Below the pieces are notes generated by a model. That model was not told the DNA's origin and ran no database searches. It was given only the letters and a program-made list of their open reading frames with translations. DNA of 34,080 nucleotides from assembly GCA_947365965.1 (NCBI GenBank), contig CANAZG010000024.1, positions 1 to 34,080 of the forward strand. Direction: 5' to 3'. This document shows positions 22,046-29,750 of the stretch, in pieces. The translations under genes were made by a program, and so were the position numbers. This DNA is from an uncultured Clostridia bacterium. Lineage in GTDB: Bacteria; Bacillota; Clostridia; Oscillospirales; Oscillospiraceae. Numbering within the stretch: position 1 is the stretch's first letter; each line of letters begins with the position of its first letter.

Positions 22046-23452
22046 ATGATCTGGAACGAAAATCGGGAGAACGCCTACTGCGAGATCACGCCCGCCATCA
22101 TGGCATTGAAGGAGCAGTGGGAGAAGGAGAATTTCATCGATCCCCGACTGTACCGGGAGTACAACGTCAAGCGGGGCCTGCGGGACGAGGACGGCCGGGG
22201 GGTGCTCACAGGCCTGACCCGGGTGGCGGAGATCCAGTCCTACACCGTCACCGCTGACGAGCACATCCTCCCCGCCGACGGCGTGCTCTACTACCGGGGC
22301 ATCGACTGCCGGGAGATCGTGCGGGGGTCCGAGGCCCGGGGACGGTTCGCCTTTGAGGAGGCGGCGTACCTGCTCCTCTTCGGGGAGCTGCCCAGCCGGG
22401 CGCAGCTGGAGGACTTCTGCGGCCAGCTGGCCTCCTACCGCACCCTGCCCACCAACTTCTTCCGGGACATCATCATGAAGGCCCCGCCCAAGGATCTGAT
22501 GAACACCATGCAGCGGGCCATTCTCACCCTGTACTGCTACGACGACAAGGCCAACGACGTGGGGCTGGAGAACGTGCTGCGCCAGAGCCTCCAGCTGCTC
22601 AGCAACATGCCTGTGCTGGCCATCTACGCCTATCAGGCCTGGCGGTACTACGAGGGGGCCAGCCTCTTCATCCACGTGCCCCAGCCGGAGCTGTCCGCGG
22701 CGGAGAACTTCCTGTACATGCTGCGGGAGGATCGATCCTACACGGACCTGGAGGCCCGCACCCTGGACGTGGCCCTGGTGCTCCACGCAGACCACGGCGG
22801 CGGCAATAACTCCACCTTCACCAACCACGTGGTCACCTCCTCCGGCACGGACACCTATTCCGCCATCGCCGCAGCCATGGCCTCCCTGAAGGGCCCCCGC
22901 CACGGCGGAGCCAACAGCAAGGTCATGGACATGATGGCGGACATCAAGGCGCACGTGGAGGACTGGGGGGACCAGGGCGCGGTGGAGGCATACCTGACCC
23001 GGATCCTGGATAAGGAGGCCTTCGACGGCAGCGGCCTCATCTACGGCCTGGGCCACGCGGTCTACACCCGCAGCGATCCCCGATGCGAGGTGTTCCGCAG
23101 CTATGTGCAGCAGCTGGCGGCGGAGAAGGACCGGGGGGCGGATCTGTCGCTGTACGAGAGCGTGGAGCGGACCGGCAAGAGACTGCTCATGGAGCGGCGG
23201 GGCAGGAAGGCCATCTCCACCAACATCGACTTCTACAGCGGACTGGTCTACGAGATGCTGGGCCTGCCCATGGAGCTGTACACGCCTCTGTTTGCGGTGG
23301 CCCGGATCGCCGGCTGGAGCGCCCACCGGATGGAGGAGCTCAGCGCCGGCGGCAAGCTGATCCGTCCCCGGTACGAGTGCGTGGAGGCCCACCGCCCCTA
23401 TGTGCCCATGGAGGAGCGGCAGGGCGGTTTTCCTCCCCCATCCGCTGACTGA
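22046..23452 (+). CDS. citrate synthase
   Basis: 468 residues from ATG 22046, with AAGGAG at 22031 region. It condenses oxaloacetate and acetyl-CoA to citrate. The catalytic triad is visible as His286 (GPRHGGANSK), His337 (GLGHAVY) and Asp395 (NIDFYSG), plus the LHADHGGGNN segment (246-255). It is longer than the 370-430 residues usual for this enzyme, with an N-terminal extension of ~60 residues; 2-methylcitrate synthase is an alternative activity. It diverges from acsB, which makes one of its substrates, so shared regulation is possible, but there is no aconitase or isocitrate dehydrogenase in the window. A strong terminator follows. Confidence 0.9.
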   Translation: MIWNENRENAYCEITPAIMALKEQWEKENFIDPRLYREYNVKRGLRDEDGRGVLTGLTRVAEIQSYTVTADEHILPADGVLYYRGIDCREIVRGSEARGRFAFEEAAYLLLFGELPSRAQLEDFCGQLASYRTLPTNFFRDIIMKAPPKDLMNTMQRAILTLYCYDDKANDVGLENVLRQSLQLLSNMPVLAIYAYQAWRYYEGASLFIHVPQPELSAAENFLYMLREDRSYTDLEARTLDVALVLHADHGGGNNSTFTNHVVTSSGTDTYSAIAAAMASLKGPRHGGANSKVMDMMADIKAHVEDWGDQGAVEAYLTRILDKEAFDGSGLIYGLGHAVYTRSDPRCEVFRSYVQQLAAEKDRGADLSLYESVERTGKRLLMERRGRKAISTNIDFYSGLVYEMLGLPMELYTPLFAVARIAGWSAHRMEELSAGGKLIRPRYECVEAHRPYVPMEERQGGFPPPSAD

Positions 23453-23461
23453 GGAATCGAA

Positions 23462-23511
23462 AAACGCCGGGAGTGCGCATCCACAGGATGTTGTGCGCAC
23501 TCCCGGCGTTT
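23462..23511. terminator. terminator after citrate synthase
   Basis: A perfect 18-bp stem (23462-23479 with 23494-23511), 14-base loop, A-rich entry and T-rich exit. It lies between convergent genes and can act in both directions. Confidence 0.85.
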
Positions 23512-23585
23512 CTCTGCTCTTTGAGAGCCTGTTTGTTCATATGAGATAAACAGGAGATCATCGCCCTGTCAATCGTTTTTCGTTT

Positions 23586-24449
23586 TCAATTCCGCCCCTT
23601 TTCCAACCGAACAAACAGCAGAATAGAGAATACAGCCAAGAACACCATGGAAAGAGCTCCTGTCGGGTTCGGTCCCAACAGACCGTTTTTCATATCATGC
23701 GTCATACAAACAGGGAGCTCGCCTATGACATTCACAACTCCATGCATGATTGCCGCATACATACAGTTGCCTGTCTGTATTGTGATATAGGAAAACATGA
23801 TGCCCGAAACGATACACACCGCCAGCATCAGCGCCATGTTCGTGTAGGGCGCACCCCAGTTGTTCAGGCTGTAATTGAATCCGAAATAGATGAGGGGAAG
23901 ATGCGCCAGCCCCCATTCGATTCCGTTCAGCAGGACCGCCTTTCGTGCGCCATATTTTTCGATCTGAAATCCGAGGAGATACCCGCGCCAACCGATTTCC
24001 TCGCCTAATTCCAGTAATTGTACCGGCAGCATGATGCCGGCGATCACAATACAGATCAACGCAGTCACCATAGGGGATTGGACAGCCGCTCCCGCATCGG
24101 AGCCCAAAAGCAATCCATACCTGAAAACGCCGCTGTACTCATTGGGGAAAATGAGGAAATACAAAACCGCGCCCAATACAATCAATATTCCCGGCGCCAG
24201 CGCGGAAAACAACCATGCCCTTGCGTTTTTCCAAACCCTGAACGAAAGATGGAACGTCCCCTTTCTGCCTGTGACGCGCCGTGTAATAAGCGACATTACC
24301 ACAGGCAAAAACGTAAACGCAACACCTAAAATACGGTAAAACCCTCCCGTTCCGGCCGCAAGCTCAAGCGCTCCAAGCCCATAACATATAAAATAAACCA
24401 GGCCCAGATATATTCTGATCGGGCATCTGCTGCTGTTGCCCTTTTCCAT
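23586..24449 (-). CDS. CPBP-family intramembrane metalloprotease
   Basis: 287 residues with an AGGAGGG ribosome binding site. It has about eight membrane helices. The CAAX-protease/bacteriocin-processing (Abi/CPBP) motifs are intact: EExxxR at 150-155 (ELGEEIGWRGYLL), His183 in GLAHLP, and His236 with Asn240 in MHGVVN. Members cleave substrates within the membrane or confer self-immunity to bacteriocins; no bacteriocin gene is visible here. The gene is noticeably less GC-rich than its neighbours and uses different codons, which suggests recent acquisition. It lies downstream of the nucleotidyltransferase gene on the same strand. Confidence 0.88.
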   Translation of the reverse strand: MEKGNSSRCPIRIYLGLVYFICYGLGALELAAGTGGFYRILGVAFTFLPVVMSLITRRVTGRKGTFHLSFRVWKNARAWLFSALAPGILIVLGAVLYFLIFPNEYSGVFRYGLLLGSDAGAAVQSPMVTALICIVIAGIMLPVQLLELGEEIGWRGYLLGFQIEKYGARKAVLLNGIEWGLAHLPLIYFGFNYSLNNWGAPYTNMALMLAVCIVSGIMFSYITIQTGNCMYAAIMHGVVNVIGELPVCMTHDMKNGLLGPNPTGALSMVFLAVFSILLFVRLEKGRN

Positions 24450-24505
24450 TGCGCTATCCCTCCTGTTTTACCGCGCAGGGGCATTGGGGGCGCCCCGATC
24501 ATGAT

Positions 24506-24898
24506 TTATGAACGGCGGCGGGCGTCTCTCGCTTTTTCTATCAATGCAATGTCCGCGAAATCCTTTTCCCGGCCCAGCTTCCGTTTCATCCGGATCAGTC
24601 CGTCCGCGCTCACAACGGGAACGCCGCTGACGATCTCCACGGTTCCCTCGATCCAGTTTTCAAAGATCTCGATATGTTCAGAATAGGAGAATCTTCTGGT
24701 TCCGTCCCCACATCGGGCGGCGGCGCAGCCCTGTTGCTCCAGCTGATCCGCCAGGAGCGCGGTACAGCCCAGATCAACATCCTGGGTCTGCGGGCGAAAC
24801 CCGTGCAAAACCATAGCGCCGCCGGCGACAACCCAGTATTCCTCTTTGGAAAAGGGGAGGGACCGGAGAAGCTGAAGCAGAGAATATCGATCAAACAT
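24506..24898 (-). CDS. small nucleotidyltransferase-fold protein
   Basis: 130 residues from ATG 24898, with GGAGG upstream; an ATG at 24949 is an alternative start but has a less convincing N-terminus. The nucleotidyltransferase signature is VVAGGAMVLHG (23-33) followed by DVDLG with Asp40 and Asp42, the GG...DxD pattern of metal-dependent nucleotide transfer. Later, ADGLIRMKRKLGREKDFADI resembles the C-terminal helix of AbiEii/MNT-type proteins. It could be an antitoxin/toxin-type or substrate-modifying enzyme. No HEPN or AbiEi partner is adjacent. GC content is intermediate. Confidence 0.7.
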   Translation of the reverse strand: MFDRYSLLQLLRSLPFSKEEYWVVAGGAMVLHGFRPQTQDVDLGCTALLADQLEQQGCAAARCGDGTRRFSYSEHIEIFENWIEGTVEIVSGVPVVSADGLIRMKRKLGREKDFADIALIEKARDARRRS

Positions 24899-24964
24899 GC
24901 CCTGAGCACCTCCGCATCCTGCGTATTGCGGCGGGAATCGCCGTATCATGGGGTAATGGGCGCA

Positions 24965-26260
24965 TCAGCCGCCCGCCGACGATGCAGCCCGCCTCTGCGC
25001 CGCCGCGGCCCGCTTCATCTTGTAGAGCTCCTCTGTGGCAAAGCTCAGCTTGGTCACCACGTTCTGCCGGACGGGATAGCAGTAGAGGCTGTCGTTGTCT
25101 GTGGAGATGTCCACGCAGTCGTCGGGCCGCACGTAGCAGTAGTCGTACTCCACATGGAGGCCGTACATGCCCAGGGGCGGCCGGTGGATCCGGTAGGGCT
25201 GGCCCCGGTAGCTCCCCTCCACCACGAACCCCTGGTCCATGTCGTGGATGAGCCGGGCCCGGCCCAGCTTCTGGAACCGCCAGGCGTTGGGCAGGGAGTA
25301 CACCTCCACCTCGTCCTCAAAGCGGTAGCTCCCCTCCTCCAGCTGCCGCCGCACCTGCTCCCGCTCCCACTCGAACCAGTCCGGGATGTGGGAAAACTCC
25401 GTCTCCCCGGACAGGGCCCGGAGACGGCCCAGGGTGTCCATCTCCCACCGCTTGCCGCAGGCGGCGCAGGAGAGTTCGCTTCCCCGGCTCTCCATCTGGC
25501 TCTCGGTGCGGCAGCTGGGGCACTGGTAGAGGATCTTGTGGAGGCCCTCCGCCCGGAAGGGCTCGGTGATGTGGATCTGGTTCTCCGCCTGCCAGCGGTA
25601 CTCGTCGTAGGTCATGGCGGCGCGGATGATCTCCCCGATCTCCCCGGCGGACTTCTCCGCCACGTCCTGGGCCGTGAGCACCTGGGTCATGGTGGTATAT
25701 AGGGGCACCCTTCGGGGGCGGCGGTAGTTCCAGAAGGGGGTGTGGAGGTAGTTGCCGTGGTGGAGCAGCACCACCACCGGCACCCCCTGCTTCTTGGCCA
25801 GCTTGCCCAGGGAGTCCGGGAGGATGGCAGTGGTGCCCGCCGGGGAGTACCGGGCCTCCGGATACATGCACAGGATATCCCCGTACTCGTGGAGCACCTT
25901 TTTCACAGACCGCAGCAGGGTCATGTCCGTGGTGAACTTCCGCTTGCACAGGCACCCCAGCCACTCCATGATAAAGGGGCGGCGGTAGTAGCCGTCGATG
26001 GTGGCGATGTTGTTCACCCGGTGGGGCCAGGTGGCGATGGAGCAGAGCTTGAAGTCCACAAAGTGCATGTGGTTGCTCAGGAGCAGGTAGGGGGGCTCCA
26101 GGCCCTCCATGTTGATCTTCTCAATGCGGTAGTCCTGGCCCGCCATACTCAGCCCGCACAGGGCCCGCAGCACGGCGGTGAAGAGCAGCCGCTGGCGCAG
26201 AGGAGGTCTGGCGGTGTCGTAGCGCCGCAGAGCGCCGTAGTTGACGTCAATGGATTCCAT
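24965..26260 (-). CDS. glycerolipid acyltransferase with zinc ribbon
   Basis: 431 residues, with an AAGGGAG ribosome binding site. The PlsC-type acyltransferase domain spans about 30-240: NHMHFVD (63-69; His64 and Asp69 catalytic) and PEARYSPAG (134-142) for glycerol-phosphate binding. It acylates a lysophosphatidate-like acceptor at the membrane face. Two features are unusual: a zinc-ribbon with Cys247, Cys250, Cys265 and Cys268 (CPSC...CAAC), and a C-terminal domain (~280-431) of unknown function. It is divergent from the luxE-luxC-type pair, which activates and reduces fatty acyl groups, so all three may serve one lipid pathway. Confidence 0.85.
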   Translation of the reverse strand: MESIDVNYGALRRYDTARPPLRQRLLFTAVLRALCGLSMAGQDYRIEKINMEGLEPPYLLLSNHMHFVDFKLCSIATWPHRVNNIATIDGYYRRPFIMEWLGCLCKRKFTTDMTLLRSVKKVLHEYGDILCMYPEARYSPAGTTAILPDSLGKLAKKQGVPVVVLLHHGNYLHTPFWNYRRPRRVPLYTTMTQVLTAQDVAEKSAGEIGEIIRAAMTYDEYRWQAENQIHITEPFRAEGLHKILYQCPSCRTESQMESRGSELSCAACGKRWEMDTLGRLRALSGETEFSHIPDWFEWEREQVRRQLEEGSYRFEDEVEVYSLPNAWRFQKLGRARLIHDMDQGFVVEGSYRGQPYRIHRPPLGMYGLHVEYDYCYVRPDDCVDISTDNDSLYCYPVRQNVVTKLSFATEELYKMKRAAAAQRRAASSAGG

Positions 26261-26309
26261 GGTCTGTCTCCCTTCCCGTGATGCGCGCGGGGCTTGGCAT
26301 CTTTATTTC

Positions 26310-26338
26310 AGTGTATCACAGGCCAGGGGAGAAAGCAA
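26310..26338 (-). promoter_or_regulatory. promoter of the acyltransferase gene
   Basis: Minus strand: TTGCTT (26338..26333), 17-base spacer, TACACT (26315..26310), about 50 bases before the ATG at 26260. Confidence 0.5.
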
Positions 26339-26418
26339 ATGCCTTTTTCCCCGGCTTGCCGGTAAAACTTCCCTGCGTTTCCCCTGTTTGATACCGGAGC
26401 CCGCGCGCGCAAAAAACC

Positions 26419-26448
26419 TTGAACGCCGCCCCCAAAGCGTGGTATACT
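26419..26448 (+). promoter_or_regulatory. promoter of the luxE-luxC-type operon
   Basis: TTGAAC (26419-26424), 18-base spacer, TATACT (26443-26448). Its position rules out an upstream ATG start for the first gene and supports the GTG at 26482. Confidence 0.7.
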
Positions 26449-26481
26449 CTCCATAAGACAACCACGAGAGGAGGAAGCGCC

Positions 26482-27597
26482 GTGACCCTGCGCGACAAGC
26501 TGTTTCGCTGGCGGGACCCCTACGATCTGGCAGGAACGGAGGACCTCTTTGCCGCCGCCATGGCGGAAAACGCGGCCCTCCAGGCCGCCGGCTGCCCGGA
26601 TTACCGGCGGATCCTGGCCCTGAGGGGCCTGGAGGACCTGACGGGCGTATCCCCCGCCGCCCTGCCCCCCATCCCCACCCTGTATTTCAAGCGCCACGTC
26701 CTGCTGTCCGTGCCAGAGCGCAGGCTGCTGATCCGGGCCACCTCCTCGGGCACCAGCGGGTCCATGAGCCATATCGGCTTCGACGGGGCCACCCTCCGGC
26801 GGGGCGGGCACATGGTGGTGCGCATGGCCCGCCGCCACCAGCTCCTCTCCCCCCGGCCCTGCCACTACCTCATCCTGGGCTACCAGCCCCGGCGGGAGAA
26901 CCAGACCGCCTTCTCCAAGACCGGCTTCGGCTTTACCTTCTTCGCCCCCGCCCTCTCCCGTACCTACGCCCTGGTTTGGCGGGAGGGGGGCTACCGGCTG
27001 GACCTGGAGGGCCTGGAGCGAAAGCTCCTGGCCTGCGCCCGGGGCGGGGCCCCGGTGCGGACCATCGGCTTTCCCTCCTACACCTATCTCCTCCTCCGGA
27101 GGCTGGAGGAGCAGGGGGTGCGCCTGGAGCTGCCCCGGGGGTCCTTGGTCACCATGGGCGGGGGCTGGAAGCAGTTCGAGGGCCAGCAGGTGGAGAAGGC
27201 GGAGCTCTACCGCCTGGCGGAGACGGTGCTGGGGATTCCGGAGGAGGGGTGCGTGGAGTTTTTTGGCGCGGTGGAGCACCCCATTCTCTACACCACCTGC
27301 CGCGCCCACCACTTCCACATCCCGGTCTACAGCCGGGTTGTCATCCGGGACCCGGACACCCTGGAGCCCCTGCCCCCGGGCCGGCCGGGCCTTGTGAACC
27401 TGCTGACCCCCATGGCGGACAGTATGCCCATTCTCAGCGTCATGACCGACGATCTGGGGGTGCTCCACCCGGGAGGGACCTGCCCCTGCGGCATAGCCGG
27501 CCCCTGGCTGGAGATCCTGGGCCGGGCGGGGGTGCGGGACATCGTCACCTGCGCCGCCGGCGCGTCGGAATATCTGAGGGGAGGGGAGCGGGAATGA
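26482..27597 (+). CDS. LuxE-like acyl-protein synthetase
   Basis: 371 residues from GTG 26482, preceded by GAGGAGGAA; the promoter at 26419-26448 excludes upstream starts. LuxE-family proteins use ATP to activate a fatty acid and pass the acyl group to the reductase. It has the adenylate-forming-type Ser/Thr/Gly loop TSSGTSGS (87-94), then typical segments SKTGFGFTFF, GFPSYTYLLLRRL, TMGGGWKQF and EFFGAVEHP, and a C-terminal CPCG. The gene overlaps the luxC-like gene by four bases. No luciferase (luxAB) or thioesterase (luxD) gene is present, so the role is non-luminous: supplying fatty aldehyde is the best inference. Confidence 0.85.
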   Translation: MTLRDKLFRWRDPYDLAGTEDLFAAAMAENAALQAAGCPDYRRILALRGLEDLTGVSPAALPPIPTLYFKRHVLLSVPERRLLIRATSSGTSGSMSHIGFDGATLRRGGHMVVRMARRHQLLSPRPCHYLILGYQPRRENQTAFSKTGFGFTFFAPALSRTYALVWREGGYRLDLEGLERKLLACARGGAPVRTIGFPSYTYLLLRRLEEQGVRLELPRGSLVTMGGGWKQFEGQQVEKAELYRLAETVLGIPEEGCVEFFGAVEHPILYTTCRAHHFHIPVYSRVVIRDPDTLEPLPPGRPGLVNLLTPMADSMPILSVMTDDLGVLHPGGTCPCGIAGPWLEILGRAGVRDIVTCAAGASEYLRGGERE

Positions 27598-28856
27598 TTC
27601 TGGCCCACGGAAATCTCTACGAGGACAGGGAATTGGTCCCCCTGCGGGAGGGGCTGGCGGAGGCCTGCGTCCGGACCATGGCCGGCCCGCCCCTGAAGAG
27701 CGGCGTGGTGGTGGAGGCCTGCGACGAGCTGGCCCGGCGGGTGGAGCGGGGGGACTATGACCGCCTCCTCGCCCCCTTTCTGACCGGCCTTGCCATGGAC
27801 CCCGGCCAGTTTCAGGCCGCAGTGGGCCTCTTCCGCCGGGAGAGCCTCCTCTACAAGCTGGAGACGGAGCTGGGGCCGGAGCTGGTTCCCCTGCGCCGCC
27901 CGGAGGGCGGGCCCATCCGGCGGGTGCGGTATCCCCTGGGGACCCTGCTCCATATCGCCGCCGGAAACGTGGACGGCCTGCCGGCCTATAGCGTGGCGGA
28001 GGGGCTGCTGGCGGGGAATGTGAACATCCTCAAGCTGCCCTCCATGGACCAAGGCGCGTCCATTCTGCTGCTCAAAGAGCTGACGGACCTGGAGCCCCGG
28101 CTGCGGGACTATGTGTATGTCTTCGACGTGCCCTCCACGGACCTGGAGAGCCTGACCGTCTTTGCCCGGGCCGCAGACGCGGTGGTGGTCTGGGGCGGGG
28201 ACGAGGCGGTGCGGGCGGCCCGGCGGCTGGCGGACCCGGACACCCAGGTCATCTCCTGGGGCCACAAGCTCAGCTTCGCCTACGCGGTCCCGGACCCGCC
28301 GGACCGGGACCTGGAGGCCCTGGCCCGCCACGTGTGCCTCACCCGGCAGCTGCTGTGCTCCTCCTGCCAGGGGATCTTTGTGGACACGACGGACATGGGG
28401 GCTGTGGAGGCGGTGGGGGAGCGGTTTTTCGCCGCCCTCCAGGCGGAGAACCGCCGCCACCCGCCGGCGGACCTGGGCCTGCGGGCCAGGGCGGCCCTCC
28501 AAGTGTACAGCATGGAGCTGGAGGAGACCGGGCCCCGGGCGCTGCGCTCCGGCGGCGTGAGCGTGGTCATTGCCCCGGACAGCCGCCTGGAGCTGTCCCC
28601 CCTGGCGGGGAACTGCTGGGTCAAGCCCCTGCCCCGGGAGCGGATCCCGGCGGCGCTGGGGGGAAAGCGGGGATATTTGCAGACCGCAGGCCTCCTCTGT
28701 CCGCCGGAGGAGCGGGCGGCGCTGGGGGACCTGCTGGCCCGGGCGGGGGTGGTGCGGGTGACGGAGCCAGGGGAGATGAGCCGCACCGTCCCCGGGGAGG
28801 CCCACGACGGGACCTATCCCCTGCGGGCCTACAGCCGGGTGGTGGAACTGGTCTGA
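27594..28856 (+). CDS. LuxC-like acyl-CoA/acyl-protein reductase
   Basis: 420 residues; the ATG overlaps the luxE-like stop (ATGA), so the pair is translationally coupled. It has an aldehyde-dehydrogenase-like fold that reduces an acyl thioester with NADPH to fatty aldehyde. Visible elements are HIAAGNVDGLPAYS (120-133) and GNVNILKLPS for nucleotide binding, VVWGGDEAVR, SWGHKLSFAY, and the Cys255 motif LLCSSCQG, the likely acyl-accepting nucleophile. The LuxC family matches by motif and length. It pairs with the LuxE-like synthetase and faces an acyltransferase gene. What consumes the aldehyde (alcohol, wax or ether lipid) is not shown by the sequence. Confidence 0.87.
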   Translation: MILAHGNLYEDRELVPLREGLAEACVRTMAGPPLKSGVVVEACDELARRVERGDYDRLLAPFLTGLAMDPGQFQAAVGLFRRESLLYKLETELGPELVPLRRPEGGPIRRVRYPLGTLLHIAAGNVDGLPAYSVAEGLLAGNVNILKLPSMDQGASILLLKELTDLEPRLRDYVYVFDVPSTDLESLTVFARAADAVVVWGGDEAVRAARRLADPDTQVISWGHKLSFAYAVPDPPDRDLEALARHVCLTRQLLCSSCQGIFVDTTDMGAVEAVGERFFAALQAENRRHPPADLGLRARAALQVYSMELEETGPRALRSGGVSVVIAPDSRLELSPLAGNCWVKPLPRERIPAALGGKRGYLQTAGLLCPPEERAALGDLLARAGVVRVTEPGEMSRTVPGEAHDGTYPLRAYSRVVELV

Positions 28857-29058
28857 GGGGCGATGGGGCTGTGGAGCCCGCACAAATTGCCACTTGGAAA
28901 AATACATAGGGGCGAGCGCTGCTCGCCCCTATGCGGCTGCTTGGCCGCAGAATCAGTCATCAGACCCGAGACCGGATGACGGTCTCAAACACATTGCTGG
29001 AAACGCGCAGGACTTTGATGGCCGTGGGAACTGCTCCACCCTTTCCGCCTCGCTGTCC
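28857..29058. repeat. hairpin-rich intergenic segment, possible dispersed repeat
   Basis: Three successive stems: 28905-28933 (13 bp), a GCGGC/GCCGC stem near 28933-28948, and GAGACCG/CGGTCTC near 28969-28987. The part from ~28947 to 29030 reads on minus as an open stretch (AIKVLRVSSNVFETVIRSRV, then stop) that has no start codon or ribosome binding site. The arrangement looks like a REP/BIME-type or decayed mobile repeat. I see no gene. Confidence 0.45.
28905..28933 (-). terminator. terminator of the rsmI-tfoX-type operon
   Basis: A 13-bp stem (28905-28917 with 28921-28933) and 3-base loop; on minus it is followed by TATTTTTCC. It may also stop luxC-like transcripts on plus, where no U-tract follows. 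Confidence 0.7.
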
Positions 29059-29382
29059 TCACTTAGCCGCTTTCTTCCTGGGCTTTTTCTCCGGCAGGGC
29101 CGCGCACGTCACCCGGGCCAGCTCCATCAGCGTCTCCCGGTCCTCCACGTCCGGCAGCAGCATCTCCCCGCCGCCCTCGTAGGGGACGCCCCGGGGGCAG
29201 TCCGGCAGCAGGGCCTCCCCCGGCGCTGTGATCTTCACCAGCAGCCGGTCATTGCAGACGCAGGCGAAGTACTTCCCGTCGCAGTACAGGCCGTACTCCC
29301 CGAACATCCGCCGGAAGGTGATGGTCCCGGCCCCGGCCAGCTGCTCCATGACAAACTCCACATAGCTCATACTGGAGGCCAT
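29059..29382 (-). CDS. TfoX N-terminal domain protein
   Basis: 107 residues with GGAGGGG upstream. It consists of a single TfoX-N domain: RMFGEYGLYCDGKYFACVCNDRLLVK (25-50) is the typical beta-sheet signature, ended by a Lys-rich tail (EKKPRKKAAK). In gamma-proteobacteria TfoX/Sxy regulates competence with a second, C-terminal domain; the stand-alone N-domain form is common in other bacteria and its function is unknown. It starts 3 bases after the DUF3795 stop and ends the minus-strand run, so its expression is tied to that gene. Confidence 0.85.
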   Translation of the reverse strand: MASSMSYVEFVMEQLAGAGTITFRRMFGEYGLYCDGKYFACVCNDRLLVKITAPGEALLPDCPRGVPYEGGGEMLLPDVEDRETLMELARVTCAALPEKKPRKKAAK

Positions 29383-29385
29383 TGC

Positions 29386-29643
29386 TCATCCCCTCCACTT
29401 CTCGCACTGACGGATTCTCGCGCCGTTGTCCCCCTGCTGGGGATCGTAGGCAAAGTCGTGGAGCGCCTGACAGGGGAAGTCCCCGCACAGGCCGCAGTGG
29501 TCCAGCCGCCGCTCCTCACAGCAGCTCTTCACCGGGCACTTCTCCCCCCAGAAGGGCTTTTCAATGCGCACGCAGCCCTTGCACCCCATGCTCTCCCGGT
29601 ATCCGCACTGGCTGCACAGAAGCCCGCATCTCGATTCCACCAT
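29386..29643 (-). CDS. small DUF3795 cysteine-rich protein
   Basis: 85 residues from ATG 29643, preceded by AAGGGAGGA; the upstream in-frame ATG at 29703 has no ribosome binding site. It has 11 cysteines in the DUF3795 spacing (CGLLCSQCGY, CKGC, CPVKSCC, CGLCGDFPC), suggesting a metal or cluster site. It is followed by ALHDFAYDPQQGDNG. The function is unknown. It lies between the WYL regulator and the TfoX-N protein on the same strand. It is a second, distinct copy of the family found at 13843-14319. Confidence 0.8.
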   Translation of the reverse strand: MVESRCGLLCSQCGYRESMGCKGCVRIEKPFWGEKCPVKSCCEERRLDHCGLCGDFPCQALHDFAYDPQQGDNGARIRQCEKWRG

Positions 29644-29750
29644 GTCAGTCCTCCCTTTCCAGCTCCCCAAGGAGCTTGTCCCATTTTTTCTCCGGGAGGC
29701 CAAGCCGCGCCCCCCTCTGTCCTCCCAGCATACGCCGGAGAATCTGACAG

